A DNA stretch of 64,000 nt from Neodiprion pinetum (GCF_021155775.2 NC_060234.1:17508526-17572525), one strand, 5' to 3'; positions 45,320 to 58,382 are shown, counted from the stretch's first letter. Translations and numbers: made by a program. The notes: generated by a model not told the origin, from the sequence alone.

Positions 45320-46065
45320 ATTATGGCAACTTTAAAACTGATTCTCTGTTCCTAGCTTACTGCGGAGAGCCTTTTGTTTACAAGGAGGCGATCGCTAGTA
45401 AAGAATACAAGGAATAGAATGAGGCTACGGCGGAGGATATAGAAGCACATAACCAGAATGAAACATGGATACTAGAACCACCTCTACCACATACGAAAAT
45501 GCTGAAGAATCAATAGATCTGCAAGATTCAATTAAAACCAAATGGAGAACTTGACAGACACAAAGGAAGACTGGTTGTGAAGGAGAACCAGAAGCCAGGA
45601 CAGGACTATATGGAGATATTCAACCCGGTTGTGAGGTGTAACTCTATAGGAATCGTTTTATCATTCGTAACATCTCGGAAGCTGAAAGTGACACAATTTC
45701 ATGTAAAAACTGCATTTTTTTACGGAACTTTAGATGAAAAGATTTATGTGCAACAACCAGATGGTTTTGAAAATGACCTTAATGAAGTATGTATGTTAAA
45801 AAGGAGTCTGTATAGACTAAAACAAGAAAGCACCCAGGTGCTGGAACAAACAATTTACTTCCATACTAGGAAAATTCGAGATGAAGGCAACGGAAGCAGA
45901 TCCATGCATGTTTCATCACGAAAGATAACAAGCTGATATTGGCAATCTATGTGGACGATGGGGCAATAGCGGCAAAAAACGATGCAATTCTAATCAAATT
46001 TCCGACGTGTCTGAAAGAAGAATTAGAAATCAGCATGAATGAATATTACTGTATAGACACCAAAT
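45320..46065 (+). pseudogene. Ty1/Copia reverse-transcriptase fragment
   Basis: The frame around 45370-45480 reads PFVYKEAIASKEYKE, a stop, then ATAEDIEAHNQNETW. It is followed by RT motifs at 45577-45830 (QKPGQDYMEIFNPVVR, FHVKTAFFYGTLDEKIYVQQPDGFE, LKRSLYRLKQ) and, after a frame change, LAIYVDDGAIAAKN near 45935-45980, the YVDD active site. Order and motifs identify Copia Pol. Stops and a shift after LKQ show it is dead. RNase H is not evident. Confidence 0.9.
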
Positions 46066-47600
46066 GTGTACCTAACGTCATCGATATTTAAAAAACTCAC
46101 CAGTGAAGCCTATGATCCTTTTTTCGAAAAAATTCTCAAGCCATACGTAAAGGCACGGCCGTTTCTATTTATACTCTACTTCTTGGTTGGACGAAGGGAG
46201 CCGTCACTGTACGATAGAAAATTTCATGACGAAAATAACACATCGACATGGACTTTGTAAGCCATCCTACCGAATTGCACTACACTATACCAACCCTGTG
46301 ACATTTATTTATATCGGCAAGTGAAGAATTTCACCCAAAATTTATCGAATGCTTTGACTGTCATATGGCAGTCACGGACATCACGGTGAAAAAGATTGCA
46401 ATAAAAATCTACACCCTGATTTCGAATCAATTGCAAGTACCAGCGTACGAAAAATCATTTGCTACGTGTGGTTTGCACCAAAATTAACGCCAGGCCGAGA
46501 AGTATTTACCAATGTTGTAAGATTACAGTAGAGGGTTAAAGATTCCCGGCCCTCCAAGAGCGCTTGCGATGCTTATGCGGGAATGTAGCATTAGTTGATC
46601 ATGATGGCGATGGGGGCTAAGGGCGCATGTCGCGAGCCCGCCCCTCCCTTTTGAAATTATCGATTCCAAGTGGAACGGATCATGGAATAAATCGATCTCT
46701 TTCGCTCCGAGGACACCAGCCGAACGACATCTGTGACTTCGCAAGATCTCGTCTCTCCCCGCCTAGTCCAAGGGAACGCGACCAGATTCAACGAACATCG
46801 TCGGGATCGGTGGTTCGGCCAGCTACCGTTGTCGACGAAATATTATATATCTAACCAACAGGCATAATCACCCCGGAGATATCGAAAGAGCCAACGTGGG
46901 ATCATCTAACCAACAACACCAGATGAGTAAAAGGAGCCATTTTGTAAGACCACGAAATCCAATGTAATGTTGTGAAAGTGTGCGGGGTGAATGAGAGGGT
47001 TTATAAAGGGAGTAAAATATTTAGACGAAATGTAAGTCTTCTTTCGGAAGACCAGTTGATTCTGTATTTTGTTATTTAGTTATTCTTTAATGTTTTAGAT
47101 CGAAATAATGTGTAAAATAAAATGATAAATCGAGGATTTTTTCTAATTATTTCCGTATCTCGTTGGAGTCGTTCATTGAAATATACACGTATATATATAT
47201 ATATATATATATGTATAGTGAGAATATTAAAAAGGTAATCATTAAACGAAAATTTCTCATAATGTGAATGACATTTCTTTTCCTAACAACACTAATGGAT
47301 GGTGTGGCCGTAAAAAGGTGCTCCCAGTTATCCGAGCAGAACAAGTAATGTGCACTTCTCACAATACTTAATCTTTTGACTTATTGTTAATGCTACTTTC
47401 CTATTTGATAAAGAAATATGAATTAGCTACTTGACGAAAATCAATTATATTTCGCTATTAACTTTTCAAGTTAGCTGATGAAATGAAATATCTTATGGTA
47501 ACTCCTCATATGAGTTGAGATTCGTGTCCCAAGAATTAATTAGAGGATTAAATTCGTCGGGGAAGGTCAGAAGAAAAAGTGCTTTGTTTTGCATTTCTGC
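46066..47600. other. No gene recognised; LTR-like stretch and (TA)n
   Basis: Around 46965-47125, TGTTGTGAAAGTGTG, TTTATAAAGGGAG and a later AAATAAAATG could be LTR promoter and poly(A) signals, perhaps of the Copia element, but no matching copy exists here. A (TA)n run lies at 47189-47212. Confidence 0.3.
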
Positions 47601-47610
47601 AATGTGCAAC

Positions 47611-47645
47611 GTTTCGGCATAGGTTCTGCCAGCCATTATCAGGGT
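47611..47645 (-). ncRNA. Hammerhead-like hairpin motif (Penelope-like end), degenerate
   Basis: On the minus strand: CTGATAATGGCTGGC...ATGCCGAAACGTTG. The GAAAC side is kept. The stem retains GGC/GCC but loses outer pairs, and CTGATGA reads CTGATAA. Confidence 0.4.
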
Positions 47646-47649
47646 AATT

Positions 47650-50600
47650 TATTAAAACGAAATAAAAGAAAAGAAAAATCCAAAAATTATATGTTAGCAA
47701 CTAGTTATGTAGATAGTGCTATAAATGCTAGTGGAGTTATATATTTGTAGCTTAAACTACATGTTGCATAATAAATGCGGAAATTGATAAAATTTTATGA
47801 ACACGAATACCAGACTAGTTTGTTGAAAATTCCGCTATAAGTCTTACTTGTATAAGACTAAGGATTTCTTACGATTATTATCGCCTTCCCAGTTATTAGA
47901 AAGTGCCATTGGTAGCGCGTGAATTTGCAGATAAGTAACGTACGCTCAATGACACAGTATGTAAGATTAAGTAATTTGAAAGCGTGCCTGCGGTAAGAAC
48001 GGCTTAGTTTGTAAAATCAGGAACTTTGGTTATGTGCGTATACCAACGTCGGTTTACCGCTCTGATTGTAAATGGGGCACTTTACGCACGCCCAGCAGTC
48101 TTCGAAAATATAATATATATAATATCCGGAAAAGCTACGTATTACCTAGTCAAAAAACAAGAGGGAAATCCTTGGGCAGTTACGTTTGGATGCTTAATCA
48201 TTTGAAGGTCCAGGGTAAGAAGGCCATCTGGCTTTAGCGTAGCATTCATATCAGTGGGCTAAATTGGAGCTCAATGTCTAAGAACAACCTGGCTACCATA
48301 CAGCTACAACATCGTTTTTCGACATGGCGATATGCCGGCGAGCCCGCCTAGCCTTTCGACATTGTTTCCTGGTAGTAATCACATGTCCAGCCCACATAGA
48401 TTTAAGTTGCGCATTTCACGTCGCCTAACTACACGGTTTTAATTTAGCCGCTACAGGTTCATACCGTGTAGGATTTAATTCAGCCTAGCCGGCATTACTA
48501 TGTCACAACTCAATGTGGTTTCTACCTGACCAGTACCTTACTCTGCCACGTGGCTTTTTGGTGCGCCTAGTTGCCAATGCGTTATGGTGAATTTACCCAG
48601 CATTTACCTGATTCCCGCCTTTTAAAGCTACATGAGGTTTGAACGGCGTCATTTGTGGTAGCCGTATCTGAATCTTACTTGGCATCTCGCGCTGCCATAT
48701 GGCATTTGGCGAGTAGAGCCAGATAGAGTTTGTGCGGGATTCACATGGCTGCTATGCTGCAAACCCCATAGCCACGATTCGGCCCAAGTTGCTATAGCCA
48801 TATATCGAATCAACTCGCGCTGGAGGAGGCAGCGAAGTTTCTGATTCGATCAGCACTGACGTAGACGTGAACTCGAATCTACATCATCCTCGCAATGATG
48901 TTCCATTTAGTAAACTATTTAGTAAATTACATGACAGTGCTACTTTGCAACGAGATACGCTACATATAACACTTGTTACGTCCATGAGTGGAGTTTACTC
49001 CTGAGCGGTAGGAGTAAACCGATTGGCTTCACTTTTACGTTCCAGGTCAACCGGAAATCAGTATGAGGATTGAATAAGAAACGAAGTGTACTGTATGAAG
49101 CTATGTCTTAGTTATATATTTATTTCAAGAAGCTGATAGTCTTAATGTGAAGTTGTCGAGAGTTAGAATAGGAGTGTCGCTAGAGACTTGAAACGTACGG
49201 GGTGCAGAAAAGGTGTGAAGATGCTTAAGGAAGGGAATAGAATTAGATAAGTAAGCGCGATAGTGAATGGCGCGAGACTAGGTAGAGATAAGAGGACACC
49301 ACAGAGACCATGAGATTCATATAAGAACTGTTGGAAAGTTAGCGAGTATGAAAAATTAGAGAGAAATGGTATGCTGGACGTGACACACTGTATTCTGAAA
49401 CAATATGGTTTTCATCGGGTGGAAATATGGCCATACCATATTGTGCACTTCACAATACTGCCACTAGATGGCTTTTGTTACTGCAAACAAAGTTGCACAA
49501 TAAGTGAGATATACAAAGCGGCTATTCCGTAATACGCGAAAAATAACTGGCACTCTAGAATTCACGAGGGTGGTCGAATACAAATACATCATATATATTT
49601 ACCATATACGTCGTTGAACACAAAAGTTGTTCACTTTCAACAAAAACTTAAAACATTTATCTCGTTTCAAAATGTGGCTTCATGGTAGTGAGGTGGTCAT
49701 GTTTCATGGTTTCATAATGGTTTTAATGTAGCGGCTAGATGTAAGAATTACAGATAATTACTACAATAATTAATATGGCAATTATATAGCTGAAAGATAC
49801 TGAAACTTCATGACAGCTATACAGCAACAACGTGGTAAACTCATCAAATTTAGGTAGCCGCTATATGGCAAGTTCAATGTTTTTGCTGGCATGTATGCGG
49901 CAACCAAGATGTATGGCTTCTATAGGTAGTGGCAAGGTCGTCGAAATACATGGTTTTGACCTGGGTTAGCGGTGGCAACTAATAGTAAGTCGGAAAAATT
50001 TCTAGCATCCATGTGGCATCGACAAAGAAGTCTGATATTGCAAACTTGTCGCGGCCCTAAAAAAACCTCATAAATATTGGATAATTCTGTAACTAGCTGC
50101 CACCTTGAAACCACAAATAAAATATAAAATTTGGCAAGTGACCGCCATCTAAAAATCACGAGTGTTGGTTGTTGTTGGATTTATTGTTTTTATTGAAATG
50201 GAAAGCGGTAGTTTTATTATAATAATAATATATTTTTGCGTAAATTACATACATGGAAACTTCTTAATTGTTTGGTAAGCGCGCGTCTGACTTAACCCTT
50301 TCTATTATGAGTCTCTGGTTCAACAGAACCGGTTCTCCTCCTATGTTCGCACACATCTTCAGTATCTTTTCCTTAAATACTTTCATATTTGCACTAAGGA
50401 AAACAAATATAACCAGGCTAATTCCAGGTGAAGATAATTTGCTTGTATTCCAACACTTGTCATTACTGAGTATATGTCAGGATAAAACCGTCAACTCGTC
50501 ACATAGTGGTTGTCTTGGTTGTTCGGTTTGGCTATGTAGTGGCCACATAGTTGCTACTTGAAATTGCTACCCAGGATGATTTGCTTTTTCGTAAAAATAC

Positions 50601-51790
50601 ATTTGAAACAAATTCTTCTGGCAGGTTTTTCTTGGACTGATGCTGTTTTTCTTATTCAACTGTGATATTTTCTGAAAGCACTTACTAATGTCACAAAAAT
50701 GGATCAAAGTGGTGTTTCCCCTAAAACCTTCGTTTTAAAATCACGATAAACATTGATTGCATGGAATAGATAAATTAAATTTAGGTTCGTAATTTATTGT
50801 GAATGACTGTTGATGATAAACTGCAGCGTTTTTCTCATAAATATTTTTATGACCCTAAACAGGAAATGTGTTTCGAGGTACACTATGATCAAGGTACACT
50901 TGGGGACAATGAATCTAAGACGGCTAATTTTTTACACTAGACAAACATGTTGGCAACACAGAGAAACCTACAGCGCCATAGTCGGCTGAGCGTGAAACAA
51001 ACTCAAATAAACATAACATAACCTATGAACATCGAATCTAACCTTAGAATACCGCGGGAATGATGACTTGTTGACTAATGCTATGCTTCTCAAACTATGG
51101 CGAGTTTCGCTCGATACAATGCTTTTCAGTCCGCCATCAGAAACATTGTTGCGATCTGGAAGTGGGTATGAGAGTGAATAAAAATACGATGTCATTCAAG
51201 AATTTGTTCGTTTATTGTGCGTTGAGGTTCTTGTGGATGAAAAAAAAAAATAGTAATACAAAAGGCGCCTTTTCTTGTTTGATTGACGTATTTTATGTTA
51301 ATAATATTTAGCCTTTATTTTTAATTTCAAACTGACGATGGATTGTATTTTATCGTGATTATTACGATAGATTATTTTACAGACTTCCTTGCTCGTTTTT
51401 TATTCACATTCTTGCTGACTGACTGACAAATTTTTCTTTCGTTGTTCTGTGCATGTCGTTGCACGCCGCACGGATAACTCGTATGCTTAAGGCGCATTCA
51501 CATCTGCGCCTTTATAAATCCTTAAACCTAATTTACATAAATCGTTTTTAAAGTAATTAATCTTAACAAACATGTACCTCTTGCATTTACAAAACTCATC
51601 AGAATATTGATCATATACTGGTACTGCTGTTCACCCAGTATCTGACAATGAGTGAGAATTCCGAGAATTGATTTGACGTTTAGAAGAGTATTTGATTGTA
51701 TAGGTATAAGCATTATATGTAGTTCAAAAATTCAGTCATCAATCAGCGATTTGTAGTATTATTGTTTAACTTCGTGTACTTTGAATTGTC
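47650..51790. other. No gene recognised; dispersed repeat copies
   Basis: Contains copy 2 of the CT/GA-rich repeat (49140-49355) and two stretches (48250-48860, 49650-50560) dense in short TATGGC/GCCATA and TGGCTA/TAGCCA words. Frames such as 50268-50561 have no domain support. Confidence 0.4.
49140..49355 (-). repeat. Dispersed repeat, copy 2
   Basis: Reverse complement of 41635-41820 with substitutions. Shared blocks include GAGTTAGAATAGGAGTGTC and GAAGGGAATAGAATTAG. Confidence 0.7.
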
Positions 51791-51795
51791 AACAG

Positions 51796-52224
51796 TGAAT
51801 GGGGCTGGAATTTGACGAACAAAAGTAGAATAACCCCGGATGGCACGTATAAGAAGAAAACGGCAGACTTGGATCTGGCGGAGTTGAAGGCACAACACTT
51901 GACGCACGTTATAATCAGAATACCATCCTCTAGTTTTCATAAAGGGCTATCCATTGACGTAGACCTTCATCGAAAGAGTGATAGAATATCAAGTTTCCAA
52001 AATAAACATATTTTGGCGTATTGGGGTTTCGGAAAACTAGGCACAATAGAATCAAACATTGGAGATATTCGATACGAAGTGGATCTGGACAGTAATACGA
52101 ATTCCGTATTGCTTGAAGTAATCAACGTTCAGTGCCATCAACAGAATCATCGCCATCACGCAACAGTTGAGCTTTTCGAGCCATGGTCTAATGGTATCAG
52201 TCAAGTTCGGCACTTTGCTTTTGA
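51796..52224 (+). CDS. PGAP1: GPI inositol-deacylase (PGAP1) exon, luminal region
   Basis: A 429-base exon, open throughout, between an AACAG acceptor and a TTTTGA|GTAAGC donor. With the T at 51796 completing a cysteine codon from the previous exon it reads EWGWNLTNKSRI, then TADLDLAELKAQHLTHVIIRI, and ends HHATVELFEPWSNGIS and QVRHFAF in phase 2. The pattern GWNLT...L..L....LTHV...I and HHA.VEL.EPWS matches the luminal beta-rich part of PGAP1 after the lipase domain. There is one NLT glycosylation sequon (N near residue 6). No frame damage is seen, which argues for an active gene despite the huge flanking introns. Confidence 0.8.
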
Positions 52225-52226
52225 GT

Positions 52227-52401
52227 AAGCTTTCTTTTTATTGTAGCGCCAGTATATACTAAAGTCACCTGTAGCTTCTCACCTTTGTTCTTTCCGTATT
52301 TGCAAAATGTTAAATCTTGCTTTTCTAAGTTTTGGAGGTATTATTAATATTATTAAGCTTTCTTTCGATTATTGTAGCGCAAGTATATACTAAAGTCACA
52401 T
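52227..52401. repeat. Direct repeat of about 43 bp, 131 bp apart
   Basis: TAAGCTTTCTTTTTATTGTA then GCGCCAGTATATACTAAAGTCAC, starting at the exon donor, recurs at 52357-52401 with two small differences. Confidence 0.85.
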
Positions 52402-53064
52402 GTATCCAATTATATTTGTCTATTATGCTGAACGTATTTGCTAACTGTACCATATCGTGGAAGTATATTTTTGAATGTCATCAATTTTGAGGGTAAGAAT
52501 CAGTTTCCACGTCAGCATCTCGTTCCGGAAATTTTCATTTTGATGAGTTGAAGTTTTTTTATTAACCTCATTTCGCAACTCACCGTGTTCCATCGATTTC
52601 ATCTAATGCCGCACTGTCTAACATGACCAATTTTGATGCAATTGTAGAATGTGATGCTACTTCTAAATACAACTACCTGTATATTTTTTGTTATCGATAT
52701 CGCTCATCACGCGAAGTTCGAAGCCGTTAAATTTCAAATTATGGAGCCACTCTAAGTATGTGAAAAAATGACAGACAATTGTGGCCAAAATTAAAGAATT
52801 CTGACGGTCCAGAGAAATAAATTTTTGTATAGCTGAGAACCGAATTTATTGATACCCTGAATAGTTGTTAACTCTGGAATGATTTGCATATCGGGCATTT
52901 CATGTCAATTCCAAGTCCTGACTCTCATAATTTTTTCTGACATTTTTATGAAAAATCCTCTACATTCAGTAACTGTCACAGGTAGTGAAAAAAACCCTTT
53001 ATTGTAGAATCCAAAAAGTACGAAAAGTTCTGCATTTTATTGTGATTATTTTGTTATAAGACCC

Positions 53065-53672
53065 ATGATGGCAAACGATCTTCTTCTTGACCAAAACATG
53101 GAAATATGTTCTTTTTTCCTAACAATTATCAATAGTATATTGTGTTACCAGTGCGAAAGGTGGGTGATATTCGATAAGTGTCAAGTTTGCAGCATGAACC
53201 GCAAAAGCGAGTTCTGCGTTCACACGAATACGAGTGCGAAGTTGATGGCACGTGTCAATAGAAAGTGCTACAATCTCACGAGTGCTAGTGAGAACGCAGC
53301 ATGTACCAAGGCGAGCGCTCTAATCAATCGTGTCAGATATCGCCTAAGATGTATGACACACGATTTTGTTTTGCAACACCTATGAAGAAAAGTTTTATTT
53401 GCGAAGTAAGGAAGGTGCCACTGAGCACGCGTAGAACTTGGCAGCTTACGCTCAATGATACAGTGCATAAAACTACGTTAATCGAAAGAGCGCATGCGCC
53501 AAAAAAAGCCTTAGTGTATAAAACCGAGCATTTTAGTTATACGCATGCACCAATGTTGTTTTATTGCACTATTCGAAACGTTTTACTCCGCATGGTTCAA
53601 AAGTATAATTTCGAAGCATTTGTTAAAAATAAAACTTATGGTGCTCTCCATGCCAACTCGATAAATGGTTAA
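53065..53672 (+). pseudogene. Unidentified cysteine-rich ORF, frameshifted
   Basis: Two overlapping + frames (53065-53385 and 53301-53672) look like one reading frame broken near 53385. The first has a hydrophobic N-terminal stretch followed by CYQCERWVIFDKCQVC, a C-x2-C-x9-C-x2-C arrangement suggestive of zinc binding. The second is basic. No family is recognised. The position inside an intron suggests a mobile-element or viral origin, but this is inference. It could also be fortuitous. Confidence 0.3.
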
Positions 53673-54210
53673 TTATGACATCTTTTAATTTTATTACGGA
53701 TTTATTTTAATGCTATTACGAGCCCTCGTAATTTTCCGAAAAAATTCTCAAATTTTTTTAATTAGTCGTCTCTATCCATGAATTTTTAAACCCATCTCAG
53801 AAACACCCAGATTAAACCAACAAAAATAACGTTCCGTTTTCGCAGTAAAACATTTTTACATAAGTTTCACAGTAAAAGGGCGTTTTTGTCCTCTTTTTAA
53901 ATTATTTTTTCTCAAATTTCAATAATGTTTTCTATTTGTATACTGTAACGGACAGCTATTCAAAATCACATCTATACCAACGATGCCCGTGACATACACA
54001 AAACATGTCAACAACTGACACAGACAGCTGATCAAGACGACCATCGATAGCGACCGTAACCTGCTAGCATCCAAAATGATAAACAAAGACGACGGACGCT
54101 GACCAACGCATACCAGGACGATGACCCACAACGGGACACACCAATAGGGAAATGACGTCGACAGGATCGTTCAACAACAGCTCCGGAGGAATATGAAACT
54201 GGCGCACCAC

Positions 54211-54302
54211 GAAGAACGGTTACCAGTTGTCCGGCAAAGCGCCGAACTGCGTCACACAGTTATTAGTCCAGTTGTCCGGCACAGCGCCGAGCTGCGTCAT
54301 AT
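54211..54302. repeat. Tandem duplication of about 48 bp
   Basis: CCAGTTGTCCGGCAAAGCGC and CGAACTGCGTCA are repeated as CCAGTTGTCCGGCACAGCGC and CGAGCTGCGTCA immediately downstream. Confidence 0.85.
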
Positions 54303-55167
54303 TGTAACGCGGCGTTTCTCATCTAGAGATCATTATCGAATTTAGCTTCACGAGGTTTAAAGAGGAAATTCAAGCACAGAACTTATTCCGAATTGTAGCA
54401 AAGAGTATCAAAATTAGAGTCCACGATAGCCCGGGACCAATAGAGGAAATATTGAGTAGAGCCGCGTATTTAACGTTTGAGCTGGAGGGAGATTTAGGAG
54501 CAGAACCGATGAATTCTGTTAGATTTATTATTTCTTTAATTTTATTTTTTATTTTAGTTCTCTACGGTTATATTTTGTCAAACCTTATTTTTGTCTACAG
54601 ACAAAGACCATTGTACTTGGATTAATCGCTATTAAACATGTGTTATAGTTAAACATACACTCGTCTGTCTCGCTGTCAACGCATTCCGCATTCCAACGAA
54701 TATATAACCTTATCTTGAAAAAGGGAGGGAAACAAAACCAACAGTCAGCCAAGGATTTCCCTGGTCTGAAAGGTTAGCGGTATTTTCGGTCAATAACCCA
54801 TAACAAAATATAGGCAGGCGACTCTGTTTACTCCGAGTTCGCGATTAGAAGGGAGTACTGGGAAACCCGTATCTCCGACTAGGTGACATACGCTTCTTTC
54901 ACTTGTCTCCAGTTGAAGCAACGGCCTACAAGCCCTTGTCTTACTGAAGGGAGCAACGGGCGGAGGTGCTTGTTCACATTCCTAGGCGGCTTTGGTGATA
55001 CCTAAGTCCGTATAGTTCGACTATCAAGGGTTTTTGGGTCTGATAAGCTGATCCAGCTTTTACCCATCGGAGGGGGTTCCTTATAAATCTATTAAATTTG
55101 ACAAAGAACACACTAATAACGGGTTTATCACATAGGCTGTGGTTCAAGATAAACCGCACCCGTTACA
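54303..55167 (+). mobile_element. Possible solo LTR (865 bp)
   Basis: Starts TGTAACGCGG and ends CACCCGTTACA, giving six-base TG...CA inverted ends. The interior has promoter-like and CACTCGTCTGTCTCGC sequence resembling an LTR transcription end. No convincing target duplication (ATAT against ATAC) and no internal region were found. A LINE or Gypsy fragment is the alternative. Confidence 0.35.
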
Positions 55168-56225
55168 ATACTTGTTCCAAATCTATTATAATAAATATCG
55201 CATCTTTGATTTAATTGATAATTGTTCAAAATTGTTTCTCTAATCGTAAAGCACACTTACGATCTTTTCCAAACCTTCATAATAGATTTTGAACAGGTAT
55301 GAAAATAAAAAAAAAATTATTTAAAAAATTCAGAAAGTTATTAAAAGAATAGAATAAAACGTCATTCTACACTAAATTTTACGTGAAAATTTTCTATTTC
55401 AAGAAGGTAATTTTTTTTCCTGATTGACTAAAACCAGTTTGAGTATTTTTAAGATAGGTTTAAAAATTCGTAGGGTAAGGCCCGTGATCGAAAAATTTCA
55501 AATTTTCAAAAAATGTTCCGGGGGGTCGTACTAGCACAGGAAAAATCCTTGATGGAATTAAGAAATATCAACTGTTTACTGAGTGACGTGAAACGTCACA
55601 TACTTATATTAGAAGAATAACATTCATGAAAATAAGTCATATTAAAAAATAATGTCTTTGTAATATCTGCTTGGGAAGTTGTATTTCCGAAACCCGTGGA
55701 GTGTGTAAAATATGCCCCATTTCTGAACGGTGTGGTAAAACGACGTTGATGCATGCGCAAAATACATATTAGGACTTTCATTAAAATATATGTACTTCCG
55801 AATAACTGAATTTTGTGCATCATGTCACTCACCGTGAATTAACTCACCCCAAGTCTATGCGCTATGAATGGCACCTTCGCTACTTCTTAAATCGAACTTC
55901 CTTTCACAGGTTTTGGAAAAAAATAGCAGTTGTCGCTTTGGCTCGCACTGCGTTCAGACACTAGTACTCATGCGATTGTAATACTAGCCTTTGCGGTTCA
56001 CGCTACAAACTTGACGCTCATGAAAAATCGCTCACTTTCAGCACTTGTAACACAATATATTATTTATCATGGTTCGGTGAAATAAAAAATCTCCCAGGTG
56101 TCTTGACGTCTAGAAGGAGATCGATTGCCACCATGGGTCTTGTGCCAAAATGATCGGATTAAAATAATACATTTTCAGTAATTTTTCAACTTTTAGCTAA
56201 TTCGGCAATCATTACTCGTGGCATG
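55168..56225. other. No gene recognised
   Basis: AT-rich intron sequence. The minus frame 55832-55596 has no domain support. Confidence 0.5.
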
Positions 56226-56476
56226 TTTAACCCTTAGCGGCAACATGGAGTAACTCATTACCCCACGTTGAAAAACCTAGTAGTACAAGACATATGGGTG
56301 TTTTAAGACTTCTAACCGATTGTTTCATATTTGTTGAAGAGTTCTTCAACATTTCTAATGATTTTTATCATACTTGTCTACTACCGGCAGATATCGTTAC
56401 TTGAATCAATTTCAAAGGTTTTAGAACTCTAATTTCACTGGGCTAACTAGTTACTCCGTGTGGCCCCTAACGGTTG
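56226..56476. mobile_element. piggyBac-like MITE (about 250 bp)
   Basis: Left end TTAACCCTTAGCGGCAACAT then GGAGTAACTCATTACCCC; the right end is the inverted GGGCTAACTAGTTACTCC then GTGTGGCCCCTAACGG. The left flank is the piggyBac target TTAA, while the right flank reads TTGA, one base off. No ORF. Confidence 0.5.
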
Positions 56477-57782
56477 AAAAAAAATCAATTTAGGTGTTTT
56501 AGAGGTCGTACTATATCCACAAAATATTTCGGAAACATATATAATTCTGATGGTCAGGACTTAATCCAGTTGACATGGATTATCCCATGTGCAAGGTGTC
56601 CTAAAAGTACTCAAATCCTTATCTATACTCCGTTCGTCTATAGAACGATACAGTGTCGTGCATGATCGCGCAGCGTGGGGGTTGGGTGGGGATAGCGGAG
56701 CTCGCGATTCAGTAACGTACCTATAATATCGTACACATGTGCCCTGTACCAAAAGTTCACGCACTGTAAAGGGACTTATAGGTGAAATAATATGTACATC
56801 GCAATCTCATTATATCTCGGATAAATTTATTCTACTTCCTTGTCCTTATTTTCTGCCATCGGATGTATTAATCAACCAGAATAACAAAATCACAATTGAA
56901 ATTTTACAAATTCAAACTCACTCGCAACTTTGCAACGACTGGCGCTTGACGGTTTGAAATCGATCATTAGGTTTGAAATAAAAGATTTGAAGTCAATCCT
57001 TTATAGGTTTGAAATTAACCGTTAGATCTGAGTAACTGGGTACCTTTGTCGGCTGTCGCCGGGTCTAACTAGCTGCGCGACCCATTCGGTAACCTGGCGG
57101 GAGTAAAGTGGGCGACGCATTGGGTGGGATCTGACGGAACTGGACGCGTTTCGCTTCTTAAGCGTGTCATTTTCTCGGCGAACGGAGTGTAAATGTAAAA
57201 TTTTATACTTTATCGATTTCGAGGAAGAAATATCGGTTTTCTAATTAAAATTATCAAGTTGACCTTGATTTCACCCCGACACTTATTCTAAAGTTCAAGT
57301 ACAAGGTCAGGATCAAGTCTACCTCCATAATTCGGACAACTTTTACGTATTAATATTTTCCATGAGAACTCGATCCTTAGATCTGTGTCTCAGAAAATCG
57401 ATGACCGATATACGAGACAAATCGTGACGACAGATTTATAAAGTCGGAGAAATATGATACTGATGAAATCTTTTTCATAAATGGGTAAATTTTTATTCGA
57501 CTGATTTAATCTTGTTTCTCAAATACTTGGAAAATTGACAACTCAACTAAGAACTTGACTTATTGTCTATAATAATTTTACCAAAGATCCACACCGAAAG
57601 ACTAGTTGTTTAAATAACCAAGCCGAAAATCTGCTTGTTTATCGCTTTATCGAAATACGTTTCTCATAAAATGCAGGTCGTTTATTTTCAAAGTCAAAAA
57701 ATAATAGCATTTTTGAATACACTCAAGTTCGTATCGCCTATCTTATTGTTTAGATATTATTCGTGACCTTGTCGTCTTCTAG
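56477..57782. other. No gene recognised
   Basis: Intron sequence with a locally GC-richer segment at 57030-57190 and no coding support. Confidence 0.5.
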
Positions 57783-57855
57783 TAAGAAAAAATTTTTGTC
57801 GGTTGAAGATCATTTTACATCAGTTTGATTTTATTTACAAAACATTTGAATTCAA

Positions 57856-57892
57856 CGTTTCGGTCGGGCCCTGCCGACCATCTTCAGGCTAA
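57856..57892 (-). ncRNA. Hammerhead-like hairpin in left Penelope arm
   Basis: Minus strand CTGAAGAT, stem GGTCGG/CCGACC with CAGGGC loop, then GAAACGTTG. CTGAAGA replaces the canonical CTGATGA, which in known hammerheads would be expected to impair cleavage. Confidence 0.45.
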
Positions 57893-58382
57893 AATAAAAT
57901 TATAGGATTGTTTTGTTTAACATTCTTTACATCATCCTTATATAGAGTAATGATTAGTAAAATTTTGTTTATAAATTCTAAAAGTAGGTTTATTTATTAT
58001 TCAAAAACCATATACTGTCAAGTTATTAAGTGGCAGCAAAATCATGACGATTCGGTTTCCTTATTTTAAAACTATAATAGTTTGTGTCTTCAATTTAAAA
58101 ATTATAAATTCATATATAAGCACTTGTTAGAAAAAGGCAAAATACAGGGCTTAGAATTGGAATATAAATTATAGGAGAGCGATGTTACAAAAATTACTTA
58201 CGAATACGTGACAACCTTTTCCGCTTTGATGTTGTTTAAACGGCATGATGGAAGTAAGTGACAGGAGGATTGATTACGATCTATTACCAGAATCGATAGT
58301 TCGATATAGTAGTCAATAGTCGAAAGTGAGAATTACCATAACTGTTGTTAGGCGTGGAAATTTTAAACTATAGTATATCTGA

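Larger units (their letters stand above)
18056..51795 (+). other. PGAP1: PGAP1 intron of about 33.7 kb
   Basis: Bounded by GTAAGT at 18056 and an AACAG acceptor ending at 51795. Phases agree on both sides. It contains at least a BEL/Pao element, a Helitron, MITEs, a GA-rich LINE, a Copia fragment, SINE sequence and long inverted repeats. The acceptor has only a weak pyrimidine tract, so splicing in at 51796 rests mainly on the perfect phase and protein continuity. Confidence 0.65.

Noticed and set aside
54211..54302. CRISPR-like direct repeats
   Set aside because: Only two adjacent copies without spacers, in eukaryotic DNA.
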